A stretch of DNA of 12,907 nt. Origin: JAFDVL01 sp043775925 (lineage in GTDB: Bacteria > Acidobacteriota > Blastocatellia > RBC074). The stretch spans positions 1-12,907 of the forward strand of contig JAYVRW010000332.1 in assembly GCA_043775925.1 (NCBI GenBank), read 5' to 3'. Position numbers and translations under genes: made by a program. How positions within the stretch are numbered: the stretch's first letter is position 1; each line of letters opens with the position of its first letter. Shown piece by piece: positions 1-5,855 of the stretch. Below the pieces are notes generated by a model that was not told the DNA's origin, ran no database searches, and worked only from the letters and a program-made list of their open reading frames with translations.

Positions 1-760
1 GATGACTACCAATATTCCTCACAACCTCTGCCAGATGCGAAGGAAATCTCTCAAGCAAATCGTATTTTTCGACAATGCGATCAAAGTCTCCCAACCTAAA
101 ATTTCTCGGCAACGTCAGCCCCGAAGAGATCGTCGCCAAGTCGTCATGATTCACGTCAGAAATATACAGAGAAATTTGTGTAGTACGGTTGGCGGCTTCA
201 GCTAAGCGTCCACCTTTGACGGCTGAAAGAGCTTTGCGCACAACATTCATTTCACCGATGACGGCTCCGCAGCCAACGAGGACGCGATTGGTCGTCTGCA
301 AATCTTCGAGCGAAATGTCATCCGCAATCGGCTTTTCAAAGACGGCTGAGCCTCCGCCGGAAATCAAAAATAGTACTAAAGTTTTTTCATCATTCGCTTC
401 ACGCAGCAATTTCAAAGCGGCTTCGGCAGCGTCAAGACTGCTCTGATTCGGAATCGGATGACCTCCGATGAAAACCTGGAAATTTTGCGGAATTTCACCA
501 GTCAAAGCGCTGGTAGCAACAATCCCAGCCGTAATTTTTTCGCCTAAAATCTGGGCAGCCGCATGCGCCATCGGCTCCGCAGCTTTGCCAATCGCCATGA
601 CAATCACCTGCGAAAATTCATTCAAATCATATTCACGATGAGAAACTTTCAGCAGGTTATTTTGGAGTCGCAAAGCCTGACGCACAACAGCGCCGACTTC
701 GATAGCAGCGAGTGTCTGGTCAAAAATATTCTGAGCAATATTGCTGAGCGCAGGTGTCAT
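1..760 (-). CDS. Glycerate 2-kinase (GK-II/MOFRL family), C-terminus off window
   Basis: Reverse translation from ATG at 760 gives 253 uninterrupted codons running off the left edge. The N-terminal DUF4147-type domain is clear: AIGKAA (residues 56-61) carries the conserved lysine; GGHPIP is at 99-104, LISGGGSA at 132-139, and MNVVRKALSAVKGGRLAEA at 171-189. Family members phosphorylate D-glycerate to 2-phosphoglycerate with ATP in the cytosol. The C-terminal MOFRL domain would lie outside the window. The start matches the family's usual N-terminus, but no Shine-Dalgarno is visible because the upstream bases belong to the inverted-repeat element at 764-927. It is probably the last visible gene of a unit with the SDR and TIM-barrel genes. 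The motif usually read as SDVPGDDP...SGPT is here SDVNHDD...SGLT (201-216), so substrate or activity may differ from the standard enzyme. Family assignment is firm; exact substrate is inferred. Confidence 0.86.
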   Translation of the reverse strand, partial: MTPALSNIAQNIFDQTLAAIEVGAVVRQALRLQNNLLKVSHREYDLNEFSQVIVMAIGKAAEPMAHAAAQILGEKITAGIVATSALTGEIPQNFQVFIGGHPIPNQSSLDAAEAALKLLREANDEKTLVLFLISGGGSAVFEKPIADDISLEDLQTTNRVLVGCGAVIGEMNVVRKALSAVKGGRLAEAANRTTQISLYISDVNHDDLATISSGLTLPRNFRLGDFDRIVEKYDLLERFPSHLAEVVRNIGSH

Positions 761-763
761 ATT

Positions 764-927
764 AATGTAGCGCAACCAGCCATGGTTGCGACAAAGCGCG
801 GCTACCGCGCTTTAATCAAGATGGAGTTGAATTAAGTAGCAGAAAACCTTCAACACTGCACAAGAAGAATAGATTAGGCCTTGCGAAGCGCAAAACCTGT
901 CGCAACCATGGCTGGTTACGCTACATT
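764..927. repeat. REPIN-like element: 30-bp inverted arms, GTAG-type REP hairpins
   Basis: The arms at 764-793 and 898-927 are inverted copies with 29 of 30 bases matching. Each arm is itself a REP-like unit: GTAG (767-770, and CTAC at 921-924 for the inverted copy) followed by a hairpin. On the left arm this is stem CGCAACC at 771-777, loop at 778-783 and stem GGTTGCG at 784-790. The 104-bp interior holds two more perfect hairpins: an 8-bp stem at 793-800/806-813 and a 5-bp stem at 881-885/889-893. The element fills the whole gap between the SDR stop codon (928-930) and three bases before the glycerate kinase start. GTAG plus palindrome in inverted pairs is the known REPIN design, which is mobilised in trans by RAYT transposases. 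No such transposase is in the window. Confidence 0.8.
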
Positions 928-1737
928 TTACGCCTTCACCCCGCCACTCACACTCCAACCACCATCAATAAAAATCGTTTGCCCAGTGATATAAGCTCCG
1001 GCGTCTGACGCCAATAACAAAGTTGTTCCCGCCAAATCTGCTGGAACACCTGGGCGCTTCATTGGGACTACTGAAACCGCGCTGTCGTATTTTTCAGGAT
1101 CAGAAAAAACGGCATCCGTCATCGTCGTCCAAAAACGTCCGGGAGCTATCGCATTGACGGTAATATTGTCCTTCGCAAATTCGACCGCCATCGCACGCGT
1201 CAGACCTCTGAGTCCGCCTTTACTGACGGCGTACAGCGCAATATTGGGAATCACCAGCTCAGTGGAAAGCGAACTGACATTGATAATTTTTCCGCCGCCT
1301 TGTGAACGCATCACGCGCGCAGCAGATTGCGAAAGAAAAAATGCGCTCTTCAAATTTATATTGATGAGCTTGTCCCAATCTTCGGGGGTGAATTTATCGA
1401 ACGGCTGACGAATATTGATCCCCGCCGCATTGACCAGAATATCCAGTCGTCCGAATTTTGCAATTACCTGTTCGACGATGCCCGGAACCTGCGCGACATC
1501 TCCGATGTCGGCTTGAAGGGTTAAGGCTTGTCGCCCGGTGGCGTGAATTAACGCAGCCGCAGTTGCAAGATCAGCTTCAGTCCGCGAAGCAATCGCAATA
1601 TCTGCGCCGGAATGCGCCAGCGCGAGCGCCATCCCTAAGCCGAGTCCACGACTGCCGCCCGTCACAAGCGCGACGCGATTATCAAGCCGAAAACTTGGCA
1701 TCTGAAATTCTTCATCAAGAGGTCTTTGTCTGGTCAT
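928..1737 (-). CDS. SDR-family oxidoreductase (classical short-chain dehydrogenase)
   Basis: This is a 269-residue classical SDR with a Rossmann fold. Visible motifs are the nucleotide-binding TGGSRGLG (26-33), NAAG (103-106), the structural Asn of the ININLK stretch (about 128), catalytic Ser156, and YAVSK with Tyr169 and Lys173. The basic residue inside TGGSRGLG and the SR after beta-2 favour NADP(H), which is an inference. The overall pattern resembles gluconate 5-dehydrogenase/KduD-like enzymes, which interconvert a sugar-acid hydroxyl and ketone; the substrate cannot be read. The frame is open back to a TTG at 1770, but that codon lies inside the 98-bp repeat at 1755-1852. ATG 1737 has GGAG at 1741-1744 just upstream, so I chose it. 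A later ATG at 1701 would also fit the fold. The gene sits between a TIM-barrel isomerase and a glycerate kinase on the same strand. Confidence 0.9.
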   Translation of the reverse strand: MTRQRPLDEEFQMPSFRLDNRVALVTGGSRGLGLGMALALAHSGADIAIASRTEADLATAAALIHATGRQALTLQADIGDVAQVPGIVEQVIAKFGRLDILVNAAGINIRQPFDKFTPEDWDKLININLKSAFFLSQSAARVMRSQGGGKIINVSSLSTELVIPNIALYAVSKGGLRGLTRAMAVEFAKDNITVNAIAPGRFWTTMTDAVFSDPEKYDSAVSVVPMKRPGVPADLAGTTLLLASDAGAYITGQTIFIDGGWSVSGGVKA

Positions 1738-1740
1738 AAA

Positions 1741-1744
1741 CTCC
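1741..1744 (-). promoter_or_regulatory. Ribosome binding site deciding the SDR start
   Basis: On the minus strand GGAG lies three bases before ATG 1737. The longer reading from TTG 1770 would begin inside repeat DNA and has no comparable site. Confidence 0.55.
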
Positions 1745-1754
1745 AAAAGAAATT

Positions 1755-1852
1755 TAGACAGGGTGAACAAGACTTTTTCAGGATTTACAAATTGGCTTTT
1801 TAGCCAAAGATAATCCTGTCAATCTTGTAATAAATCCTGTCAATCCTGTCTA
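1755..1852. repeat. 98-bp TAGACAGG palindromic repeat, copy 1
   Basis: It starts TAGACAGG and ends CCTGTCTA, with imperfect inverted arms and a perfect central hairpin (TTGGCT 1792-1797, TTTT loop, AGCCAA 1802-1807). It aligns without gaps over all 98 bases with the copy at 4741-4838 and shares its ends with the copy at 8893-8984. It lies 10 bases after the stop codon of the TIM-barrel gene and ends shortly before the SDR ribosome binding site. Confidence 0.85.
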
Positions 1853-1862
1853 GTTTTCGTCT

Positions 1863-2798
1863 TTACGCAAAAGCTTTTCGTAACACCGCCAAACTTTTCG
1901 GCACCGCAATTTTCGGGTCTTCCTTGCCTTCAAATTCCAGTGAAACGTAGCCGCGATAATTATGTTTTTTGAAAATCGAAGCGATGCGCGTGTAATCCAA
2001 ATCCAGCGAATACCACGTGCCTCCGCCATAGTAAAATTTGGTTTGAATCAGCACAGTTTTCGGAGCAATTTTGTCGAGTTTTTCGTAGGGATCTTCCAGA
2101 AAATTTCCCGTGTCCGCCGTGATCTGCAACCAGGGGGAATTAATTTCGTTGACGATGCGATTCAAGCCTTCGGGGGTGCGTCCCAAACCCCAATGATTTT
2201 CCAGTCCCAACACAACGCCGCATTCTTCCGCTTTTTTCAGACATTTCGTCAAGCTGTCAATCGCCCACTTGAAGCCATCTTCATCGGTCTGCCCTGCAAT
2301 CGGAGGCTCAATCCCACGATTCTTCATGAGTTCATTAAAGTCCTTGCTCGTCCCCCAGGTTCCCGTATTCACACGCATCGTCGGAATACCCATTTTATAA
2401 GCCAGTTCGATTTGGTGTTCCGTGTCTTTAATATTTTTTTCGCGGAACGCGAGATCAGGTCGCAGAAACCCCTGATGTGTCGAGAAGCCCATTAAATCAA
2501 GCCCCTGCGCGAAAGCGCGCTTTTTGAGGAGCTGCAAATAGGCATCATCCTCACGCTCCATTTGGCGATGCAAAATCTCTACGCCGTCAAAGCCCATCTC
2601 CGCCGCCAGATCAATACAATTTTCGATGCTGCGCATTTCCGTGCGCGAAAATTGCCAGAACGAATAGGTTGAAACACCGATTCGATTTGGACGTGATTTT
2701 ATGGGACTTACAGCTTGTGGCGTTGAAGCATTCGCAGCCGATGCCGCGAGCATTGCCGCAGTCGAAGCCGCGATGAATTCTCTTCGTGTAGTGTTCAT
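1863..2798 (-). CDS. Tat-exported TIM-barrel sugar isomerase/epimerase-like protein
   Basis: The 311-residue protein begins with a twin-arginine signal: TRREFIAAS (4-12), then an Ala-rich hydrophobic stretch to about residue 25. The rest matches the xylose isomerase-like TIM-barrel (AP endonuclease 2 superfamily), with FDGVEIL (70-76), GLENHWG (198-204), ITADTGNF (226-233) and YVSLEFEG (284-291). Glu200, Asp229 and Glu288/290 are the likely metal ligands. This superfamily includes hydroxypyruvate isomerase, tagatose/psicose epimerases and inosose enzymes; the sequence does not single one out. The start is strong: AAGGAGAG lies at 2804-2811, five bases before ATG. It is the first gene of the run leading into the SDR and glycerate kinase genes and is divergent from the antitoxin gene across a 170-bp gap. 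The export signal is notable because its neighbours look cytosolic. Confidence 0.88.
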   Translation of the reverse strand: MNTTRREFIAASTAAMLAASAANASTPQAVSPIKSRPNRIGVSTYSFWQFSRTEMRSIENCIDLAAEMGFDGVEILHRQMEREDDAYLQLLKKRAFAQGLDLMGFSTHQGFLRPDLAFREKNIKDTEHQIELAYKMGIPTMRVNTGTWGTSKDFNELMKNRGIEPPIAGQTDEDGFKWAIDSLTKCLKKAEECGVVLGLENHWGLGRTPEGLNRIVNEINSPWLQITADTGNFLEDPYEKLDKIAPKTVLIQTKFYYGGGTWYSLDLDYTRIASIFKKHNYRGYVSLEFEGKEDPKIAVPKSLAVLRKAFA

Positions 2799-2846
2799 AA
2801 TTTCTCTCCTTCTGATTGAGTTAGTGCTTGTGGGTAATCATCAAAC

Positions 2847-2859
2847 ATTCCTCAGGAAT
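2847..2859. promoter_or_regulatory. Short palindrome in the divergent promoter region
   Basis: ATTCCT-C-AGGAAT is a perfect 6-bp dyad around one base, placed 48 bases upstream of the TIM-barrel gene start. It could be a regulator site for that gene. Its short length makes chance occurrence quite possible. Confidence 0.3.
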
Positions 2860-2881
2860 ATGCAAAGTGTTCACCGCACTA

Positions 2882-2914
2882 AGACAAACGTCAAAAATTT
2901 ATTGACATTTGTCT
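2882..2914. promoter_or_regulatory. Dyad operator candidate of the toxin-antitoxin operon
   Basis: The 13-base arms AGACAAACGTCAA (2882-2894) and TTGACATTTGTCT (2902-2914) match at 12 of 13 positions across a 7-base spacer. The right arm contains a consensus -35 box, TTGACA (2902-2907), pointing toward the antitoxin gene. A 17-base spacer leads to TAATCA (2925-2930), a poor -10 box. Binding of the Xre-type antitoxin here would block its own promoter, as is usual for type II pairs. The left arm gives TTGACG on the minus strand, so the TIM-barrel gene might be affected too. Confidence 0.55.
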
Positions 2915-2968
2915 GGCGTTCCAGTAATCATTAATTCGTAATTTTCTTGAAAAATATGTAGGTCAAAT

Positions 2969-3403
2969 ATGGAAGTAGCAAGCATTGTTGAGTTATTAGG
3001 CGGAACCAGAGTCATTGGCGGAAAAGTCGCCAACACGTCAGATTTTATTCCATTGATCCGCCTGGGCTTTTCATTTCGTAGCATCGAAAAAGTTACGCAG
3101 CGGCTGGGATTGAAAATTGAACAAGTCGCGCAATACATCAATATCAATCCGCGTACGATCCATCGTCGCCGCAATTCTGCTGCTCGCCTGACGGCCTCGG
3201 AGTCAGAAAAAATTTATCGGTTGGCGCGTATCATGGCCTTAGCCGAAGATGTTTTTGAAGACCGTCAAAATGCGCAAAGCTGGTTACAAGGCAATATCCC
3301 GGCGCTGGGTGGCGTGACTCCGTTGAGCCTGCTGGACACTGATGAAGGGGCGCGTCAAGTCGAACAAACTCTGCTCCGGCTGGCTTGGGGAGTGTACAGC
3401 TAA
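2969..3403 (+). CDS. Xre/MbcA/ParS-family antitoxin of a RES toxin
   Basis: The 144-residue protein has a helix-turn-helix-like middle segment (about 48-75, including LKIEQVAQYININPRTIHRR) and a C-terminal toxin-binding MbcA/ParS domain (DUF2384; about 85-144). The C-terminal domain shows the family signature: a Trp-Leu segment, ALGGVTPLSLL, then EGARQVEQTLLRLAWGVYS at the end. In this family the antitoxin neutralises a RES-domain toxin and represses the operon. ATG 2969 is preceded by AGG about six bases upstream and by the dyad at 2882-2914. The stop codon overlaps the next start in TAATG, the usual sign of translational coupling with the toxin gene. Both the C-terminal signature and the neighbour support the call. 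Confidence 0.93.
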   Translation: MEVASIVELLGGTRVIGGKVANTSDFIPLIRLGFSFRSIEKVTQRLGLKIEQVAQYININPRTIHRRRNSAARLTASESEKIYRLARIMALAEDVFEDRQNAQSWLQGNIPALGGVTPLSLLDTDEGARQVEQTLLRLAWGVYS

Positions 3404-3867
3404 TGCGCGTCTGGCGAATTTCCAAATCGCAGTACGCACAACAAGCGTTAAGCGGTGAAGGAGCAAGGTTATTGGGTGGTCGCTGGAATTTTCCAGGCTG
3501 GGCAGTTGTCTACACTTCATCAAGTCTGGCGCTGGCAGCACTCGAAACCTTTGTACATTTACCAAGTCCGCTCATCCTGCCAAAAAATCTGGTCGCTGTT
3601 GAAATCGAAGTCCCTGAAAAGCTTTCGCCTGAAACCATCAATCTCAAGAAACTTCCGGGCGATTGGCAAAACTCATCTGCGCCAGAATCACTGAAAGTAC
3701 TCGGAACGGCGTGGCTCAAAAAGAATGCTTCGGCTGTACTGCAAACGCCTTCAGCCATCATTCCGAGCGAAGCGAACTACCTGCTAAATCCATCACATCC
3801 TCAATTCCATCAAATTAAAATTATCGGGATTAAGTCTTTTGAATATGATCCGCGTCTCAAAAAGTAG
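3403..3867 (+). CDS. RES-domain toxin (NAD+-degrading type II toxin)
   Basis: This is a 154-residue RES-domain protein. Conserved elements are GGRWN (25-29, Arg27), VVYTS (35-39, Tyr37), ALETFVH (46-52, Glu48) and PSEANYLLNP (121-130, Ser122/Asn125). The first three correspond to the Arg-Tyr-Glu active-site set of the family. Characterised RES toxins such as MbcT remove cellular NAD+ by phosphorolysis or hydrolysis. I place the start at ATG 3403, inside the TAATG junction with the antitoxin stop, with GGGGAG upstream at the end of the antitoxin gene. An upstream in-frame alternative at 3385 would add six residues and has no support. The gene is intact and full length. Its last 11 bases overlap the end of fdhD on the other strand. 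Confidence 0.93.
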   Translation: MRVWRISKSQYAQQALSGEGARLLGGRWNFPGWAVVYTSSSLALAALETFVHLPSPLILPKNLVAVEIEVPEKLSPETINLKKLPGDWQNSSAPESLKVLGTAWLKKNASAVLQTPSAIIPSEANYLLNPSHPQFHQIKIIGIKSFEYDPRLKK

Positions 3868-4699
3868 GCGAGATTAATCGTTCCGCATGAGAATAAATAT
3901 TAAACCTCTGATCGCGTACAAAGCCAATCAAAGTCATCCCAAAATCATTTGCCAGCTCGACAGCTAAGCTCGAAGGAGCGCCGACTGCCGCTAAAACGGG
4001 GATGCCCGCCATCAACGCCTTTTGGACTAATTCAAAACTGGCGCGTCCACTCACCAGTAAAACCCTGTCGTGGAGCGGGGTTAATTTATTTTGAAATTGT
4101 GCGCCGATGACTTTGTCTACGGCGTTGTGGCGTCCAACATCTTCACGGAGTACGACTAATTTTCCGTCGCCATCAAATAATCCGGCAGCGTGTAGACCTC
4201 CCGTCGAATCGAAAACCGCCTGCGCTTCACGGAGTTTTTCCGGCAACGCATGAATCGTTTTCGCCTTCATCACATTCACTGTTTTCGGCAACGTTGGACA
4301 GGCATTCAGTTGCAGCGCTTCGATGGAAGTTTTGCCACAAACTCCGCAACTGGAAGTCGTATAAAAATTTCGCTGCAAACGTGCGACATCAATCGTCAGC
4401 CCTGTTTGCAGAGAAATTTTGACGACGTTGTTGTTTGCATCGCAATATTTGAGGCGGTCTACATGTTCAGGGTTTTGAATAATTCCTTCGGTGAAAAGAA
4501 AGCCGAGCGCAAGATCAAAATCATTGCCCGGCGTTCGCATCGTGATTGAAATGCTTTGTTGTTCGCGTTTATTTTCGTCGCCAAATTCCAACTGAATTTC
4601 GAGCGGCTCTTCAATCGCTAAGAAATCCTGTGAGTTGGAGATGAGGCCTTCACTATTGATTTTACTGACTGAAACTTGAATGGTGCTGAGTTGGGGCAT
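3857..4699 (-). CDS. fdhD: FdhD, formate dehydrogenase sulfurtransferase
   Basis: The 280-residue protein matches FdhD throughout: an IEEPLEIQL segment near the N-terminus, RTPGNDFDLALGFLFTEGII, the cysteine motif TTSSCGVCGK (Cys118 and Cys121 from ATG 4699), FDSTGGLHAAGLF, and REDVGRHNAVDKVIG. FdhD takes sulfur from IscS and passes it to the molybdenum/tungsten bis-PGD cofactor before insertion into formate dehydrogenase; the two cysteines carry the sulfur. No formate dehydrogenase subunit lies in the window, so its client is elsewhere. An in-frame TTG at 4705 is possible, but ATG 4699 is more likely; neither has a clear ribosome binding site. The 3' end overlaps the toxin gene convergently by 11 bases with no visible terminator between them. 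Confidence 0.95.
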   Translation of the reverse strand: MPQLSTIQVSVSKINSEGLISNSQDFLAIEEPLEIQLEFGDENKREQQSISITMRTPGNDFDLALGFLFTEGIIQNPEHVDRLKYCDANNNVVKISLQTGLTIDVARLQRNFYTTSSCGVCGKTSIEALQLNACPTLPKTVNVMKAKTIHALPEKLREAQAVFDSTGGLHAAGLFDGDGKLVVLREDVGRHNAVDKVIGAQFQNKLTPLHDRVLLVSGRASFELVQKALMAGIPVLAAVGAPSSLAVELANDFGMTLIGFVRDQRFNIYSHAERLISPTF

Positions 4700-4712
4700 A
4701 ATCAATCGTGGA

Positions 4713-4896
4713 ATAAACTTTTAGTTTGCTCTAGTTTTTTTAGACAGGATTGACAAGATTTATTTCAAGATGAACAAGAATATTTTTGGTTCAAGCTGAT
4801 CCTATCAATCTTGAAATAAATCTTGTCAATCCTGTCTAACTTTCAGGTCTGCATCAAAATTTACAGTGATAAAAACAGCACAAACTAAAAGTTTAT
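4713..4896. repeat. 16-bp inverted pair enclosing repeat copy 2
   Basis: The 16 bases at 4713-4728 are the exact reverse complement of 4881-4896. They enclose the 98-bp palindrome at 4741-4838 and fill almost the whole gap, from 13 bases upstream of the fdhD start to one base after the patatin-gene stop codon (4898-4900). Each arm is itself close to palindromic (AAACT/AGTTT). It could be a second, nested hairpin layer or a pair of binding sites. Confidence 0.55.
4741..4838. repeat. 98-bp TAGACAGG palindromic repeat, copy 2 (perfect 31-bp arms)
   Basis: The 31 bases at 4741-4771 and 4808-4838 are perfect reverse complements, separated by a 36-base centre. It has exactly the length of copy 1 and aligns with it without gaps. 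RNA from either strand would fold into a very stable hairpin. It lies 59 bases after the stop codon of the patatin-like gene and 41 bases before the fdhD start, with both genes on the minus strand. Confidence 0.9.
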
Positions 4897-4897
4897 G

Positions 4898-5752
4898 CTA
4901 TCGCCGATCCAGCATTTTCACTCTTCGACCATCGGGTTCTTTGGAAAAGATACGCTTGAAAAATCCTGGTCTTTCCCTGGCTAATAATTTTTTAATCGCA
5001 GGCATTGTCCGTCGCGCCGCCTCTTCTCCGGTTTTAATCAGTGCCGCAATATTTCCCATATCGTCAGGCGCAAAATCTCCCACCCGTGGATGAATGACCA
5101 GATCGGCATCCTGATACAAATATTCCACCGAACTGCGCCCCATAATTGAGAGCGATTGCGACATAATTGAAAAGACATTTGTCGGAGGCGGAATCGGGAT
5201 TCCCTGCGAATTGACATCCACCGCAATCACAATATCTGCGCCCATGCCACGCGCTACGGCTCCGGGAAGATGTCCGACCAAACCGCCATCTACCATCATT
5301 CTCCCGTTCACCATCACGGGCAAAAAATAACAAGGAATTGCGCAACTGGCACGGACGGCTAAGGGAATATCACCTTCAGTAAAAACGACCATTTTCCCGG
5401 CTTGCAAGTCCGTAGCTACAACACCAAGCGGCATCCTGGTTTGCTCAAATTTTGAGACGGGCAAAATATTTTTCAAGTACGTTTCCATGCGCTCGCTATT
5501 GAAAAATCCCAACCGCGACACGGTCACTTTTCCCAGATCATTCCAGCGAAGTTTCAAGGCTGCCAATTCAATCTGGTCAGGCGAAAGTCCGGCGGCATAA
5601 CTGGCTCCGGCAAAGGCTCCGGCGCTGGTTCCGGCAATTAAATCAATGGGAATATTGTTTTTCTCAAATTCACGCAGGACTCCGATATGCGCCATGCCCC
5701 TGACGACTCCGCCACCCAGCGCAAGCCCTATTACTGGTCGTTTCGTTGCCAT
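4898..5752 (-). CDS. Patatin-like phospholipase (RssA-type serine acyl hydrolase)
   Basis: The 284-residue protein has all patatin signatures: the oxyanion-hole loop GGGVVRGMAHIGVL (13-26), the nucleophile elbow GTSAG (41-45, Ser43) and the dyad aspartate in VDGG (Asp155). Length and motifs fit the bacterial RssA/YchK group, cytosolic or membrane-associated lipid acyl hydrolases; the actual lipid is unknown. There is no signal peptide. The C-terminal 30 residues are rich in Arg and Lys (KKLLARERPGFFKRIFSKEP and onward), which could help bind an anionic membrane. The start ATG 5752 is six residues before the first beta strand, as expected, though no strong ribosome binding site is visible. It follows the carboxypeptidase gene on the same strand, separated by a palindromic repeat. 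Confidence 0.93.
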   Translation of the reverse strand: MATKRPVIGLALGGGVVRGMAHIGVLREFEKNNIPIDLIAGTSAGAFAGASYAAGLSPDQIELAALKLRWNDLGKVTVSRLGFFNSERMETYLKNILPVSKFEQTRMPLGVVATDLQAGKMVVFTEGDIPLAVRASCAIPCYFLPVMVNGRMMVDGGLVGHLPGAVARGMGADIVIAVDVNSQGIPIPPPTNVFSIMSQSLSIMGRSSVEYLYQDADLVIHPRVGDFAPDDMGNIAALIKTGEEAARRTMPAIKKLLARERPGFFKRIFSKEPDGRRVKMLDRR

Positions 5753-5780
5753 AGTTGAGATACCATGATGCAGAAATCAG

Positions 5781-5852
5781 GCAGAAACACGCACGCAGTG
5801 AGTGTGCTTTCACAGCGCAGGATTCACGCCCTTACTGCGTGCGGGCTTCTGC
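5781..5852. repeat. 72-bp palindromic repeat with 19-base arms
   Basis: The arms at 5781-5799 and 5834-5852 are inverted copies matching at 17 of 19 bases (ends GCAGAA...TTCTGC). The interior contains partly self-complementary GTGAG/TTCAC segments. It ends three bases from the stop codon of the carboxypeptidase gene and fills most of the 103-bp gap before the patatin-like gene. It shows no GTAG or GGAG tetranucleotide, so it is a different family from the REPIN-like elements. Confidence 0.7.
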
Positions 5853-5855
5853 AAT

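Noticed and set aside
1962..2495. Long plus-strand open frame (177 codons) opposite the TIM-barrel gene
   Set aside because: It is the antisense of a clearly coding region, has no ribosome binding site and shows no recognisable protein motif.
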